This document shows, piece after piece, positions 35,372 to 43,231 of a DNA stretch of 64,000 bases (position 1 is the first letter of the stretch; every line of letters starts with the position of its first letter). The translations under genes and the position numbers were made by a program. The notes below the pieces were generated by a model. That model did not search any database and was not told where the DNA came from. It saw only the letters and a program-made list of their open reading frames with translations. Source of the stretch: Microlunatus lacustris (GTDB taxonomy: Bacteria; Actinomycetota; Actinomycetes; Propionibacteriales; Propionibacteriaceae); the NCBI GenBank assembly GCA_039527025.1, contig BAAAJN010000010.1, positions 1-64,000 on the forward strand. Reading direction: 5' to 3'.

Positions 35372-37126
35372 ATGAGAGTGATGGCGCAGATGGCCATGGT
35401 GATGAACCTGGACAAGTGCATCGGGTGCCACACCTGCTCGGTGACCTGCAAGCAGGCCTGGACCAACCGCAGCGGCACCGAGTACGTCTGGTTCAACAAC
35501 GTGGAGACCCGCCCAGGTCTCGGCTACCCGCGGACGTACGAAGACCAGGAGAAATGGCGCGGCGGCTGGACGCTCACCAAGCGGGGACGGCTCACGCTCA
35601 AGGGCGGCGGCCGGTTCTCGAAGCTGCTGCACATCTTCTCGAACCCCAAGCTGCCGTCGATGGAGGAGTACTACGAGCCCTGGACGTATGACTACTCGAC
35701 CCTGACCGACGCTCCGGCCCAGGAGCACACCCCGGTGGCGCGACCGCAGTCGCTGATCTCGGGCAAGAACATGAAGGTGGAGTGGTCGGCCAACTGGGAC
35801 GACGACCTGGGCGGGTCCACCGCGACCGCGCAGCTGGACCCGATGCTGAAGAACATCGCCGACAAGGTGAAGTTCGAGTTCGAGCAGACGTTCATGTTCT
35901 ACCTACCGCGGATCTGCGAGCACTGCCTCAACCCGTCGTGCGCGGCGTCCTGTCCGAGCGGGGCGATCTACAAACGTTCCGAGGACGGCATCGTGCTGGT
36001 CGACCAGGACCGTTGCCGCGGCTGGCGGATGTGCGTGTCCGGCTGCCCCTACAAGAAGATCTACTTCAACCACCGCACCGGCAAGGCGGAGAAGTGCACC
36101 TTCTGCTTCCCCCGGATCGAGGTGGGACTGCCCACGGTGTGCTCGGAGACCTGCGTCGGTCGGCTCCGTTACATCGGCCTGGTGCTCTACGACGCCGACC
36201 GGGTGCTGGAGGCGGCGTCGGTGCCCGACGACGGTGACCTGTACGAGGCGCAGCGGTCGGTGTTCCTGGACCCGAACGACTCCGACGTCGTGCGGGAGGC
36301 CGAGAAGGCGGGCATCCCCCGGGACTGGATCGACGCCGCTCAGCGCTCCCCGATCCACGCGTTGATCAACACCTACCAGGTGGCCCTGCCGCTGCACCCG
36401 GAGTACCGCACGATGCCGATGGTCTGGTACATCCCGCCGCTGTCGCCGGTCGTCGACGTCGTCAAGGACACCGGCTACGACGCCGAGGACACCACCAACC
36501 TGTTCGCAGCCATCGACGCGCTGCGGATCCCGATCGAGTACCTGGCCGAGCTGTTCACCGCCGGTGACGTGACCCCCGTCGACCGGGTGCTCAAGAAGCT
36601 GGCGGCCATGCGGTCCTACATGCGCGACATCAACCTGGGCCGTGACCCCGACCCCGCCATCCCGGCGACGGTCGGGATGACCGAGGAGGACATGTCCGAC
36701 ATGTACCGCCTGCTGGCCATCGCCAAGTACGACGAGCGCTATGTGATCCCGACCGCGCACGCCGAGCAGGCGCACTCGCTGGAGGAGCTGGCCACCGAGT
36801 GCTCACTGGACTACGAGGGCGGCCCGGGGATGGGTGGGTCCGGGCCCTTCGGCGAGGGCTCCGGTGCGCCGACCCCCATCGCGGTCGAGAACTTCCAGAT
36901 GCTGCAGAACCGGCAGACGTCGGAGTCGCTGGCCTCGCCGTCGGACAAGGCGACCCGGGTCAACCTGCTCAACTGGGACGGCAAGGGGGCGCCGTCCGGG
37001 CTGTTCCCCCCCAGCTCGAGCGGCCCGGAGGCCGTCGTCGAGCCCCGCACCCCCGACACCCGGGACGGGGGTGCCATCGGCCCGGGTGGCACCGGAGGGC
37101 TGACCGGCGGGGCGGACCTCAGATGA
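35372..37126 (+). CDS. narH: Respiratory nitrate reductase, beta (Fe-S) subunit
   Basis: The 584-residue product starts at ATG 35372 close to a GGAG; ATG 35381 is a reasonable alternative. Four iron-sulphur cluster motifs are present: C16-x2-C-x2-C-x3-C (CIGCHTCSVTC), CEHCLNPSCAASCPSG, CRGWRMCVSGCPYKK with the Trp that marks the [3Fe-4S] site, and CTFC...CSETC. The C-terminal 80 residues are Gly/Pro/Ser-rich, longer than in E. coli NarH. It passes electrons from NarI haem to NarG on the cytoplasmic side. The ATGA overlap with narJ couples translation. Confidence 0.97.
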   Translation: MRVMAQMAMVMNLDKCIGCHTCSVTCKQAWTNRSGTEYVWFNNVETRPGLGYPRTYEDQEKWRGGWTLTKRGRLTLKGGGRFSKLLHIFSNPKLPSMEEYYEPWTYDYSTLTDAPAQEHTPVARPQSLISGKNMKVEWSANWDDDLGGSTATAQLDPMLKNIADKVKFEFEQTFMFYLPRICEHCLNPSCAASCPSGAIYKRSEDGIVLVDQDRCRGWRMCVSGCPYKKIYFNHRTGKAEKCTFCFPRIEVGLPTVCSETCVGRLRYIGLVLYDADRVLEAASVPDDGDLYEAQRSVFLDPNDSDVVREAEKAGIPRDWIDAAQRSPIHALINTYQVALPLHPEYRTMPMVWYIPPLSPVVDVVKDTGYDAEDTTNLFAAIDALRIPIEYLAELFTAGDVTPVDRVLKKLAAMRSYMRDINLGRDPDPAIPATVGMTEEDMSDMYRLLAIAKYDERYVIPTAHAEQAHSLEELATECSLDYEGGPGMGGSGPFGEGSGAPTPIAVENFQMLQNRQTSESLASPSDKATRVNLLNWDGKGAPSGLFPPSSSGPEAVVEPRTPDTRDGGAIGPGGTGGLTGGADLR

Positions 37127-37848
37127 GCAGCGCCGACCGACGCGGCGGTCGCGGACGACCTGGCCTGGCACCGCACCAGCTCCTGGTCGCCTGGCAGACC
37201 GCGGCGCTGCTGCTGAACTACCCGGACGAGAAGCTGCTCGACCAGACCCCCTTGCTCCGATCAGCCTCCGGACGGCTGCCGGCCGGGACCGGCCAGCCGA
37301 TCCGGAACGTCCTGGACCACCTCGAGTCGACCCCGCTGCCCCAGCTGCAGACCGACTACGTCGACACCTTCGACACCCGCCGTCGCAGCAACCTCTTCCT
37401 CACCTACTTCGCGCACGGGGACACCCGCAAACGGGGCATGGCGCTGCTGCGGTTCAAGCAGACCTATCTCGCCTCGGGCGTGGTCCTCGACGACACCGAG
37501 CTGCCGGACCACCTCTGCGTGGTGCTGGAGTTCGCCGCCACCGTCGACCAGAGACGCGGCCGCGACCTGCTCCTGGAGCACCGCGCCGGCCTGGAGCTGC
37601 TGCGGTTGTCGCTGCGCGACGCGCGCTCAGCGTGGGTGGGCGTCCTGGACGCCGTCTCCTCCACCCTTCCCCCCTTGCGCGGCGACGAGCGTGAGGCCGT
37701 GGCCCGGCTCGCCGCCGAGGGGCCACCCGAGGAAGAGGTGGGACTCTCCCCGTTCGCCGCACCGCAGTTCAGCCCGGGCGCGCCCGCCGCGAGCCCGAGC
37801 AGCACGGTGCTGCTCCCGACGCCCTCGTTCCCCGGGGTGCGGGCATGA
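37123..37848 (+). CDS. narJ: Nitrate reductase assembly chaperone, delta subunit
   Basis: ATG 37123 overlaps the narH stop; 241 residues. The TorD/NarJ fold is evident from AWQTAALLLNYPDEKLLD, DYVDTFDTRRRSNLFLTYFA (the conserved Y-x-x-x-F-D region) and HGDTRKRGMALLRFKQTY. A Pro/Ser-rich tail of about 45 residues follows. The chaperone binds the NarG N-terminus and controls molybdenum cofactor insertion and docking to NarI. It is not part of the final enzyme. Confidence 0.95.
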   Translation: MSSADRRGGRGRPGLAPHQLLVAWQTAALLLNYPDEKLLDQTPLLRSASGRLPAGTGQPIRNVLDHLESTPLPQLQTDYVDTFDTRRRSNLFLTYFAHGDTRKRGMALLRFKQTYLASGVVLDDTELPDHLCVVLEFAATVDQRRGRDLLLEHRAGLELLRLSLRDARSAWVGVLDAVSSTLPPLRGDEREAVARLAAEGPPEEEVGLSPFAAPQFSPGAPAASPSSTVLLPTPSFPGVRA

Positions 37849-38552
37849 CCAACTTCTTGTGGGTGGTGTTCCCGTACCTGTGCCTGACGACCTTCGTGGT
37901 GGGCCACCTCTGGCGCTACCGCTACGACAAGTTCGGCTGGACCACCCGGTCCTCGCAGCTCTACGAGAGCCGGTTGCTGCGGATCGGCAGCCCGCTCTTC
38001 CACTTCGGCATCCTGGCCGTGTTCCTCGGCCACGTGATGGGGCTGGGGATCCCCAAGTCCTGGACCGAGGCCGTGGGCATCACCCAGGGCATGTACCACT
38101 TCATGGCGGTCTCGATCGGAGCGGTGGCCGGCTTCGCCACCCTGGTCGGGATGGCGATCCTGATCTACCGCCGCCGCACCACCGGCCCCGTCTTCTCGGC
38201 CACCACGAAGATGGACAAGTTCATGTACCTCGTCCTGGCGGTCGTCATCGTCCTCGGACTGGCCAACACCGTCATCGCCAACATCTTCGGCCACTACGAC
38301 TACCGTGAAGGGGTCTCCATCTGGTTCCGGGGGATCTTCCGCTTCAGCCTGCACCCGGAGCTGATGGCGGCAGCGCCGATCGGCTTCCAGCTCCACGGGC
38401 TGGCGGCGATGTTCTTGTTCGCGTTGTGGCCGTTCACCCGCCTGGTCCACGTCTTCAGCGCTCCTCTGGGCTACCTGACCCGCCCCTACATCGTGTACCG
38501 CAGCCGGGACACCACCCAGCTGGGTTCCCACCGTCCCCGCCGCGGGTGGTGA
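37845..38552 (+). CDS. narI: Respiratory nitrate reductase, gamma subunit (cytochrome b)
   Basis: The 235-residue integral membrane protein has five helices and the four conserved haem-b histidines expected of NarI, in SPLFHFGILAVFLGHVMGL, QGMYHFMAV, and near the C-terminus GFQLHGLAAMFLFALWPFTR plus LVHVF. It oxidises menaquinol at the outer face and anchors NarGH. ATG 37845 overlaps narJ. It is the last nar gene; 42 bp separate it from the cupin gene. Confidence 0.95.
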   Translation: MTNFLWVVFPYLCLTTFVVGHLWRYRYDKFGWTTRSSQLYESRLLRIGSPLFHFGILAVFLGHVMGLGIPKSWTEAVGITQGMYHFMAVSIGAVAGFATLVGMAILIYRRRTTGPVFSATTKMDKFMYLVLAVVIVLGLANTVIANIFGHYDYREGVSIWFRGIFRFSLHPELMAAAPIGFQLHGLAAMFLFALWPFTRLVHVFSAPLGYLTRPYIVYRSRDTTQLGSHRPRRGW

Positions 38553-38594
38553 GCCACGGCGTCCGCCTCGTCCCCCGATCGAAAGGACCACACC

Positions 38595-38927
38595 ATGCTG
38601 AAGTCCTCCCTGACCGCGCTCGCCCGCGAGCAGCTGGAGCTCGCCCGGGCCTCGAGCAGTGGCCGTAGCGCGTCGACGGTGCACGGGGGCCACGAGCACG
38701 TCCTCCGGCAGACCGTGATCGCCCTGGCCAGCGGGCACCGGCTGGACGACCACGCCAACCCCGGCGAGGCCACCGTCCACGTCCTCCTCGGTCGGGTGAG
38801 CCTGCAGGCTGGTGCCGACACCTGGAGCGGCCGCACGGGTGACCTGCTCATCGTCCCGCAGATGGTGCACGCCCTGGAGGCGTTGGAGGACTCCGTCGTC
38901 CTGCTGACCGTGGCCAAGCGCCAGTAG
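38595..38927 (+). CDS. Small cupin-domain protein
   Basis: The 110-residue protein starts at ATG 38595 after GAAAGGA. One cupin barrel is visible: cupin motif 1 is GHRLDDHANPGEATVHVLLG and motif 2 GRTGDLLIVPQMVHALEAL, each with candidate metal ligands (H, E, H). The N-terminal helix (ALAREQLELARASSSGR) resembles those of stress-linked small cupins in actinobacteria. It is 42 bp after narI and may be co-transcribed. Substrate unknown; a redox or NO-stress role is suggested by position only. Confidence 0.75.
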   Translation: MLKSSLTALAREQLELARASSSGRSASTVHGGHEHVLRQTVIALASGHRLDDHANPGEATVHVLLGRVSLQAGADTWSGRTGDLLIVPQMVHALEALEDSVVLLTVAKRQ

Positions 38928-38952
38928 CTGCCGCCGGCTCTGGAGGTGTCCC

Positions 38953-39408
38953 GTGGTCCATGACGAAGGCCGCCAGTTCACAGCGCTCGACGAGCGCCGG
39001 TGCCGCGAACTGCTGGAGAGCACTGATCTTGCCCGGGTGGCGTGGCAGACCGCGGACGGCCCCCAGATCCTGCCGGTCACCTACGTCTGCCACGGCGACT
39101 CCTTCGTCTTCCGGACCTCGCCCTCCGGACCTCTGTCCGAGCTGATCCGGCCCACCGACGTCGCCCTGGAGATCGACGAACTCGACCGACGACGACGTAG
39201 CGGATGGAGCGTCGTGGTCCAGGGACGTGCGACGGCCGTCGCCGAACCGGCCGAGATGGTGCACCTGTGGACCGTGGCGGGCCTCATGCCCTGGGCACCG
39301 GGGGTGCGCAACGTCTTCATCCAGGTGGCGCCGCGGCGCATCAGCGGGCGATGGCTCGGCCACGAGCCAGGGCTGCAGGAGCCGACCCGACGGGGTGGAC
39401 CCCGCTGA
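38953..39408 (+). CDS. Pyridoxamine 5'-phosphate oxidase-fold protein
   Basis: GTG 38953 follows GGAGGT; 151 residues. The split-barrel flavin/F420-binding fold is recognised from LDERRCRELLESTDLARVAW, GPQILPVTYVCHGDSFVFRT and GWSVVVQGRATAVAEPAE. The closest recognised group is the stand-alone PNPOx-like proteins of actinobacteria that are frequent in DevR/DosR dormancy regulons (Rv2004c/Rv3131-type neighbourhoods hold similar small proteins). The cofactor (FMN, F420 or haem) cannot be told. It is 25 bp after the cupin gene and so probably in the same operon. Confidence 0.75.
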   Translation: MVHDEGRQFTALDERRCRELLESTDLARVAWQTADGPQILPVTYVCHGDSFVFRTSPSGPLSELIRPTDVALEIDELDRRRRSGWSVVVQGRATAVAEPAEMVHLWTVAGLMPWAPGVRNVFIQVAPRRISGRWLGHEPGLQEPTRRGGPR

Positions 39409-39786
39409 GCGGGGCCCGGTCTGGGCCGCGCGACGTCGACCTCGCCGCCGCGTCCACGGATACCACCTCGACCCCGTAGGATCACGCTGCTGGCTCGGGG
39501 TTTGCAGGAGAGGTCAGAAGCAGTGGCACGCAACCCTCATGAGGACCGACGACGACGAGCGGCCTCCGGCCGCGTCCAGGACGCGAGCGGCAGATGTTGA
39601 AGCCGGAGTGGCCGCCTCCCGTCCCGCACGGCTCCCGTCCCCGGGCTGAGCGGGCGCGCTGAGGGGCCCGCTCGTCCCCATCTGGAGCCGCCACGGCCTG
39701 GACCACTCCCCAGGGGCGGAGCTCGAGCAACCGCGGGTGGCGCTGGTGCGTAGAGAAGTCACCACCGGACTCGAAGGAGAGCCACT
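39409..39786. other. 378-bp gap
   Basis: It contains a possible -10 (TAGGAT, 39477-39482) followed by two very short overlapping open frames (24 and 36 codons, near 39525-39648), of which only the first has a weak GGAGAGG at a long distance. Neither is claimed as a gene. The right end carries AAGGAG (39774-39779) for the FG-GAP gene. Confidence 0.4.
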
Positions 39787-41400
39787 GTGACCCGTGACCG
39801 ACGCCGTGCCGTCATCCCCGCCCTCGCCGGCCTCGCGGTCAGCACCTGCCTGCTGCCCGTCGCCACAGGTCCGGCCTGGGGTGCGCCGCCCGGTGGCGCC
39901 CCGCAAGCCGTCGACCTCTGCCGGGCGACCGGGAGCAACCGGGACCTCAACGGGGACGGGTACGACGACGCGGTGGTCGGGGACCCCTACGCCACCGTCA
40001 ACGGCAAGGCCGAGGCCGGCGCCGTCGTGGTGCTGTACGGGGACGGCGACGGCAGGATCGGCGAGGGCCGACGATCGGTGCTGACCCAGGCCAGCGTGCC
40101 CGGCTCGAACGTGGAGGCGGGCGACCGCTTCGGCTGGTCGGTCGCGGTGGACGACGGGACCGCGGACGGCTGTGCCGACATCCTGGTCGGCTCGCCCGGT
40201 GAGGACTGGTCCGGGCATCGCGACGCCGGCCTCGTGCACCTCATCTCGTTCACGCCGGACGGCGCGGGCGGCCCGGGCACCCCGACGGCCCTGGTGGCCG
40301 ACCAGGGCGAGGTGGCCGGCACCGTCGAGGCGGGTGACCAGTTCGGCCACGCCGTCGCGCTCAGCAGCTACCGCGGGAGCGACGAGGTCCGCGGGGCGGT
40401 CGGAGCCCCGGGCGAGGACCTCCGCGGGCTCGCCGACGCCGGCGTCGTCAACACCTTCTCCCACCTCACCTCCCCGTCGAGGGCCGAGCAGCACGAGCAG
40501 GGGCGGCTCGGCAGCTCCTGGCTGCCCGGCACCGCCGAGGCCGGGGACCGCTTCGGCGCGTCCGTGCTGGTCGCCCCGCTGCAGGTCACCAGCGGCGGGG
40601 ACACGGCGGTCGAGCCCTCCGTGCTGGCCGGCGCGCCCGGCGACCGGGTCGACCGGCCGGGGTCGACGACCGGCGCCCGCGGAGGGTCCGTCACCACCTG
40701 GGACCCGATCACCAGCTTCCAGCAGGTGATCACCCAGGACTCCCCCGGCGCCCCCGGGTCGGCCGAGGACGGTGACCAGTTCGGGTACAGCCTGGCCTTC
40801 AGCGACGACCGGGGCGACGTGAGCGCCGTCCAGGAGGTCGTCGTCGGCGTGCCCGGTGAGGACGTGGGTCAGCGCCGGGAGGCCGGCGCAGTCACGCTGT
40901 TCGGTGACGTGACCGGCAGCGGGCTCCAGGGCAGGCTCACGCTGACCCAGAACTCGGCCGGCTTTGCCGGCAGCGCGGAGGCCGGCGACCGCTTCGGCCA
41001 CGCGGTGGCCCTGCGGCCCGGGCCCGGGGTCCAGGCACTGCTGGTGGTCGGCTCGCCCGGGGAGGACCTCGGCCGGGTCGCCGACGCGGGCATGGTCCAG
41101 ACCGCCGCCCTCGACGACGGCGCGGTGGTGGTCCGGCCGGTGCGCAGCTACACCGAGAACTCAGCCGGGACGCCGGGCCGGGTCTTGGTCGGCAGCCGCT
41201 TCGGGACCACCGTCGCGGCGATGCAGGGCACGGCGGAGACGGTGTTCACCGTCAGCAGTCCCCACCAGGGGACCGGATCGGTGTTCGTGGTCGACGCGGA
41301 CGGCGCCACCCGCACCTGGGTGCCGGGCTCGCGGGGGATCCCGGCCCTTCCCGGCGGGCGGTTCGGCTGGTCGGTGTCGGGTCTGGGCAGCCAGTCCTGA
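39787..41400 (+). CDS. Secreted FG-GAP (integrin-alpha-like) beta-propeller protein
   Basis: GTG 39787 follows AAGGAG by seven bases. The 537-residue protein has a Sec signal peptide (cleavage near AWG-AP at about residue 32). The mature part contains DLNGDGYDDAVVGDP, a calcium-binding FG-GAP loop, and seven repeats centred on (E/P)xGDRFG-type sequences (near nucleotides 40114, 40327, 40540, 40765, 40978, 41188 and 41353), each followed by a (V/A)GxPGED loop. Seven repeats fit a seven-bladed propeller. Such proteins bind ligands or surfaces; no enzyme domain is attached. Transcribed alone. Confidence 0.88.
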   Translation: MTRDRRRAVIPALAGLAVSTCLLPVATGPAWGAPPGGAPQAVDLCRATGSNRDLNGDGYDDAVVGDPYATVNGKAEAGAVVVLYGDGDGRIGEGRRSVLTQASVPGSNVEAGDRFGWSVAVDDGTADGCADILVGSPGEDWSGHRDAGLVHLISFTPDGAGGPGTPTALVADQGEVAGTVEAGDQFGHAVALSSYRGSDEVRGAVGAPGEDLRGLADAGVVNTFSHLTSPSRAEQHEQGRLGSSWLPGTAEAGDRFGASVLVAPLQVTSGGDTAVEPSVLAGAPGDRVDRPGSTTGARGGSVTTWDPITSFQQVITQDSPGAPGSAEDGDQFGYSLAFSDDRGDVSAVQEVVVGVPGEDVGQRREAGAVTLFGDVTGSGLQGRLTLTQNSAGFAGSAEAGDRFGHAVALRPGPGVQALLVVGSPGEDLGRVADAGMVQTAALDDGAVVVRPVRSYTENSAGTPGRVLVGSRFGTTVAAMQGTAETVFTVSSPHQGTGSVFVVDADGATRTWVPGSRGIPALPGGRFGWSVSGLGSQS

Positions 41401-41625
41401 CCCTAGGTCCGCTCACGGCCAGCCCGGGAAGACCCGCTCGTGGTGCCTGGCCGGTGACCGCGAGCGGGCCGAGCAGCACGCCTCCCCAGGTCTGCGCCGC
41501 TCTGAGACCGTCCGCCGCGCCAGGGGTGGTGTGGACGAATCCGTGGCGCCCAACCTACTTGCACACGACGAACTTGGGAACCCTGAGACCGCACCACCTG
41601 ATGGCCGGAGCGCCATGCTGGGGGG

Positions 41626-42291
41626 ATGACTGACCTCCTCGAGGACGCCGTGCTCGACAATGCCGCGTGGTGCGACGCGGTCTGCCGGGCCGCCGGCTTG
41701 CCGACCAGCGCATCGGCTGAGGTCTGGTCGGTCGGGCGCCGCTCCCCCGACGGCTACCCGGACGCGGTGACGCTGCGGCCCGGTCTGAGGGCCGCGACCG
41801 TGCTCGCCCGGATCGAGGCCGGGGACGGCTGCTCGGTCAAGGACAGCTTCGCCGACCTGGACCTGGCGCCGGCGGGGTTCGGCGTGCTGTTCGAGGCCTC
41901 CTGGATCGGACGCCGGGCGCCGACGACGTCGGCTCCGCTCGCCCTGGACTGGCTCGAGGTCAGCACGGCGGCCGAGCTGACACCGTGGTCGCGCCGGCTG
42001 GAGGTGCCGCCGCTGCCGCCCGCACTGCTCACGCAGCCGGGTCTGCACGTCCTGGGGGCCGTCGAGGTGGGTGCGGGCTTCGTGCTCAGCCGGACCGGGG
42101 CGGTGGTCGGGGTGTCGCACGCCGTGCCGGGCGCCGCGGACCCGGCGATCCTGTGGGCGGACGTGGTCGCGCTGGCTGGGCAGCTGCACCCGGGCGCGGA
42201 CCTCGTCGGCTACGAGCAGGGTGCTGATCTCGAGCACAGCTCCACCGCGGGCTTCGAGCCGATCGGCACGCTCCGGGTCTGGATGCGCTGA
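41626..42291 (+). CDS. Hypothetical protein
   Basis: The 221-residue product starts at ATG 41626. CATGCT six bases earlier could be a -10 of a leaderless transcript. The sequence reads as a genuine soluble protein (AVTLRPGLRAATVLARIEAG, VKDSFADLDLAPAGFGVLFE, LDWLEVSTAAELTPWSRR, LHVLGAVEVGAGFVLSRTGA, DLEHSSTAGFEPIGTLRVW). It has an alternating alpha/beta pattern and a C-terminal GFEPIGTLRVW reminiscent of the last strands of GNAT acyltransferases. No acetyl-CoA-binding P-loop (Q/RxxGxG/A) is visible, so that assignment is not made. Confidence 0.65.
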   Translation: MTDLLEDAVLDNAAWCDAVCRAAGLPTSASAEVWSVGRRSPDGYPDAVTLRPGLRAATVLARIEAGDGCSVKDSFADLDLAPAGFGVLFEASWIGRRAPTTSAPLALDWLEVSTAAELTPWSRRLEVPPLPPALLTQPGLHVLGAVEVGAGFVLSRTGAVVGVSHAVPGAADPAILWADVVALAGQLHPGADLVGYEQGADLEHSSTAGFEPIGTLRVWMR

Positions 42292-42506
42292 CCCTCGTGC
42301 CCCTCGTAGGCTCCTCCCGCACCGAGCACACCCGGATGGCCGCGTCCCTGCATCCGTCGTGGGGTGACGGGCAGTAGGGATGGTGCGGGTCGCCGGGTCG
42401 GGACGACCGACTGCAGCACGACTGCCCGCGAGCTCGGTGGACGAGTGGGGGCACCGCCCCGATCCGACCGGTCCGCACGACATCGGCTGAGAAGGAGGAC
42501 GACGGG

Positions 42507-43202
42507 GTGGAGGCGAGCCTGGCCAGGGACCTGGCCCACGCAGCGCGGGAGATGGCCGAGCAGCCCGACCTCCAGGCCACCCTGGACACGATCGCGGCCC
42601 AGGCCGTCGTCGCTGTCGGTGCGGGCGCCTGCGGGATCTTCCTCCTCCGCCGAGGCACGGTCCAGGCCGTCGCGGTGTCCACCGCCGAGCTCCGGTCCGC
42701 GGAGCAGGCCCAGATCGACGCCGGCGAGGGACCGTGCCTGGACACCCTGCAGCACACCCGCGCGGTGCACGTCGCCGACCTCCGGGTGGAGCGGCGCTGG
42801 CCGCGCTGGGCACCGGAGATGGTGGGGCTGGGCTGGCTCAGCCTGCTGAGCGTGCCGTTGTCCGACCGGGAGCGGACGGTGGGCACGCTCAACCTGGTCG
42901 ACCGGGCGGCCGGCGGCTTCACCGAGCCCCAGGTCCAGGCTGCGCACCTGGTCGCCGGGCACGCCTCGCTCGCCCTGGCCGCCGCGCGGACCGAGCACTC
43001 CCTGGGCGAGGCGGTCCGCAGCCGGCACGCCATCGGCGTCGCCCAGGGCATCCTCGTGGAGCGCTACGACGTCGACGTGGACCAGGCCTTCGCGATGATG
43101 CGGCGCTCCTCCCAGGAGGGCAACGTGAAGCTGCGCGACGTCGCCGAGCACGTCCTCCAGCACCGCCGGCTGCCAGGCTCGCCGGGCGGCACCGCCGGCT
43201 GA
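42507..43202 (+). CDS. GAF-ANTAR RNA-binding regulator
   Basis: GTG 42507 follows GAAGGAGGA. The 231-residue protein has an N-terminal GAF domain (ATLDTIAAQAVVAVGAGACG, DAGEGPCLDTLQHTRAVHVA, LLSVPLSDRERTVGTLNLVD) and a C-terminal ANTAR domain (RHAIGVAQGILVERYDVDVD, QAFAMMRRSSQEGNVKLRDV, AEHVLQ). ANTAR domains bind paired hexaloop RNA hairpins and prevent termination in target leaders; the GAF part senses a small molecule or redox state. No kinase lies next to it. The target RNAs are not in this window as far as seen. Confidence 0.9.
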   Translation: MEASLARDLAHAAREMAEQPDLQATLDTIAAQAVVAVGAGACGIFLLRRGTVQAVAVSTAELRSAEQAQIDAGEGPCLDTLQHTRAVHVADLRVERRWPRWAPEMVGLGWLSLLSVPLSDRERTVGTLNLVDRAAGGFTEPQVQAAHLVAGHASLALAAARTEHSLGEAVRSRHAIGVAQGILVERYDVDVDQAFAMMRRSSQEGNVKLRDVAEHVLQHRRLPGSPGGTAG

Positions 43203-43231
43203 GCCCCGGCGTCGACTCGCGCGGGACCGCG

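Noticed and set aside
39525..39648. Two short overlapping peptide frames (24 and 36 codons)
   Set aside because: Neither has a well-placed ribosome binding site, they overlap in different frames, and their Arg/Ala/Pro composition is that of random GC-rich DNA.
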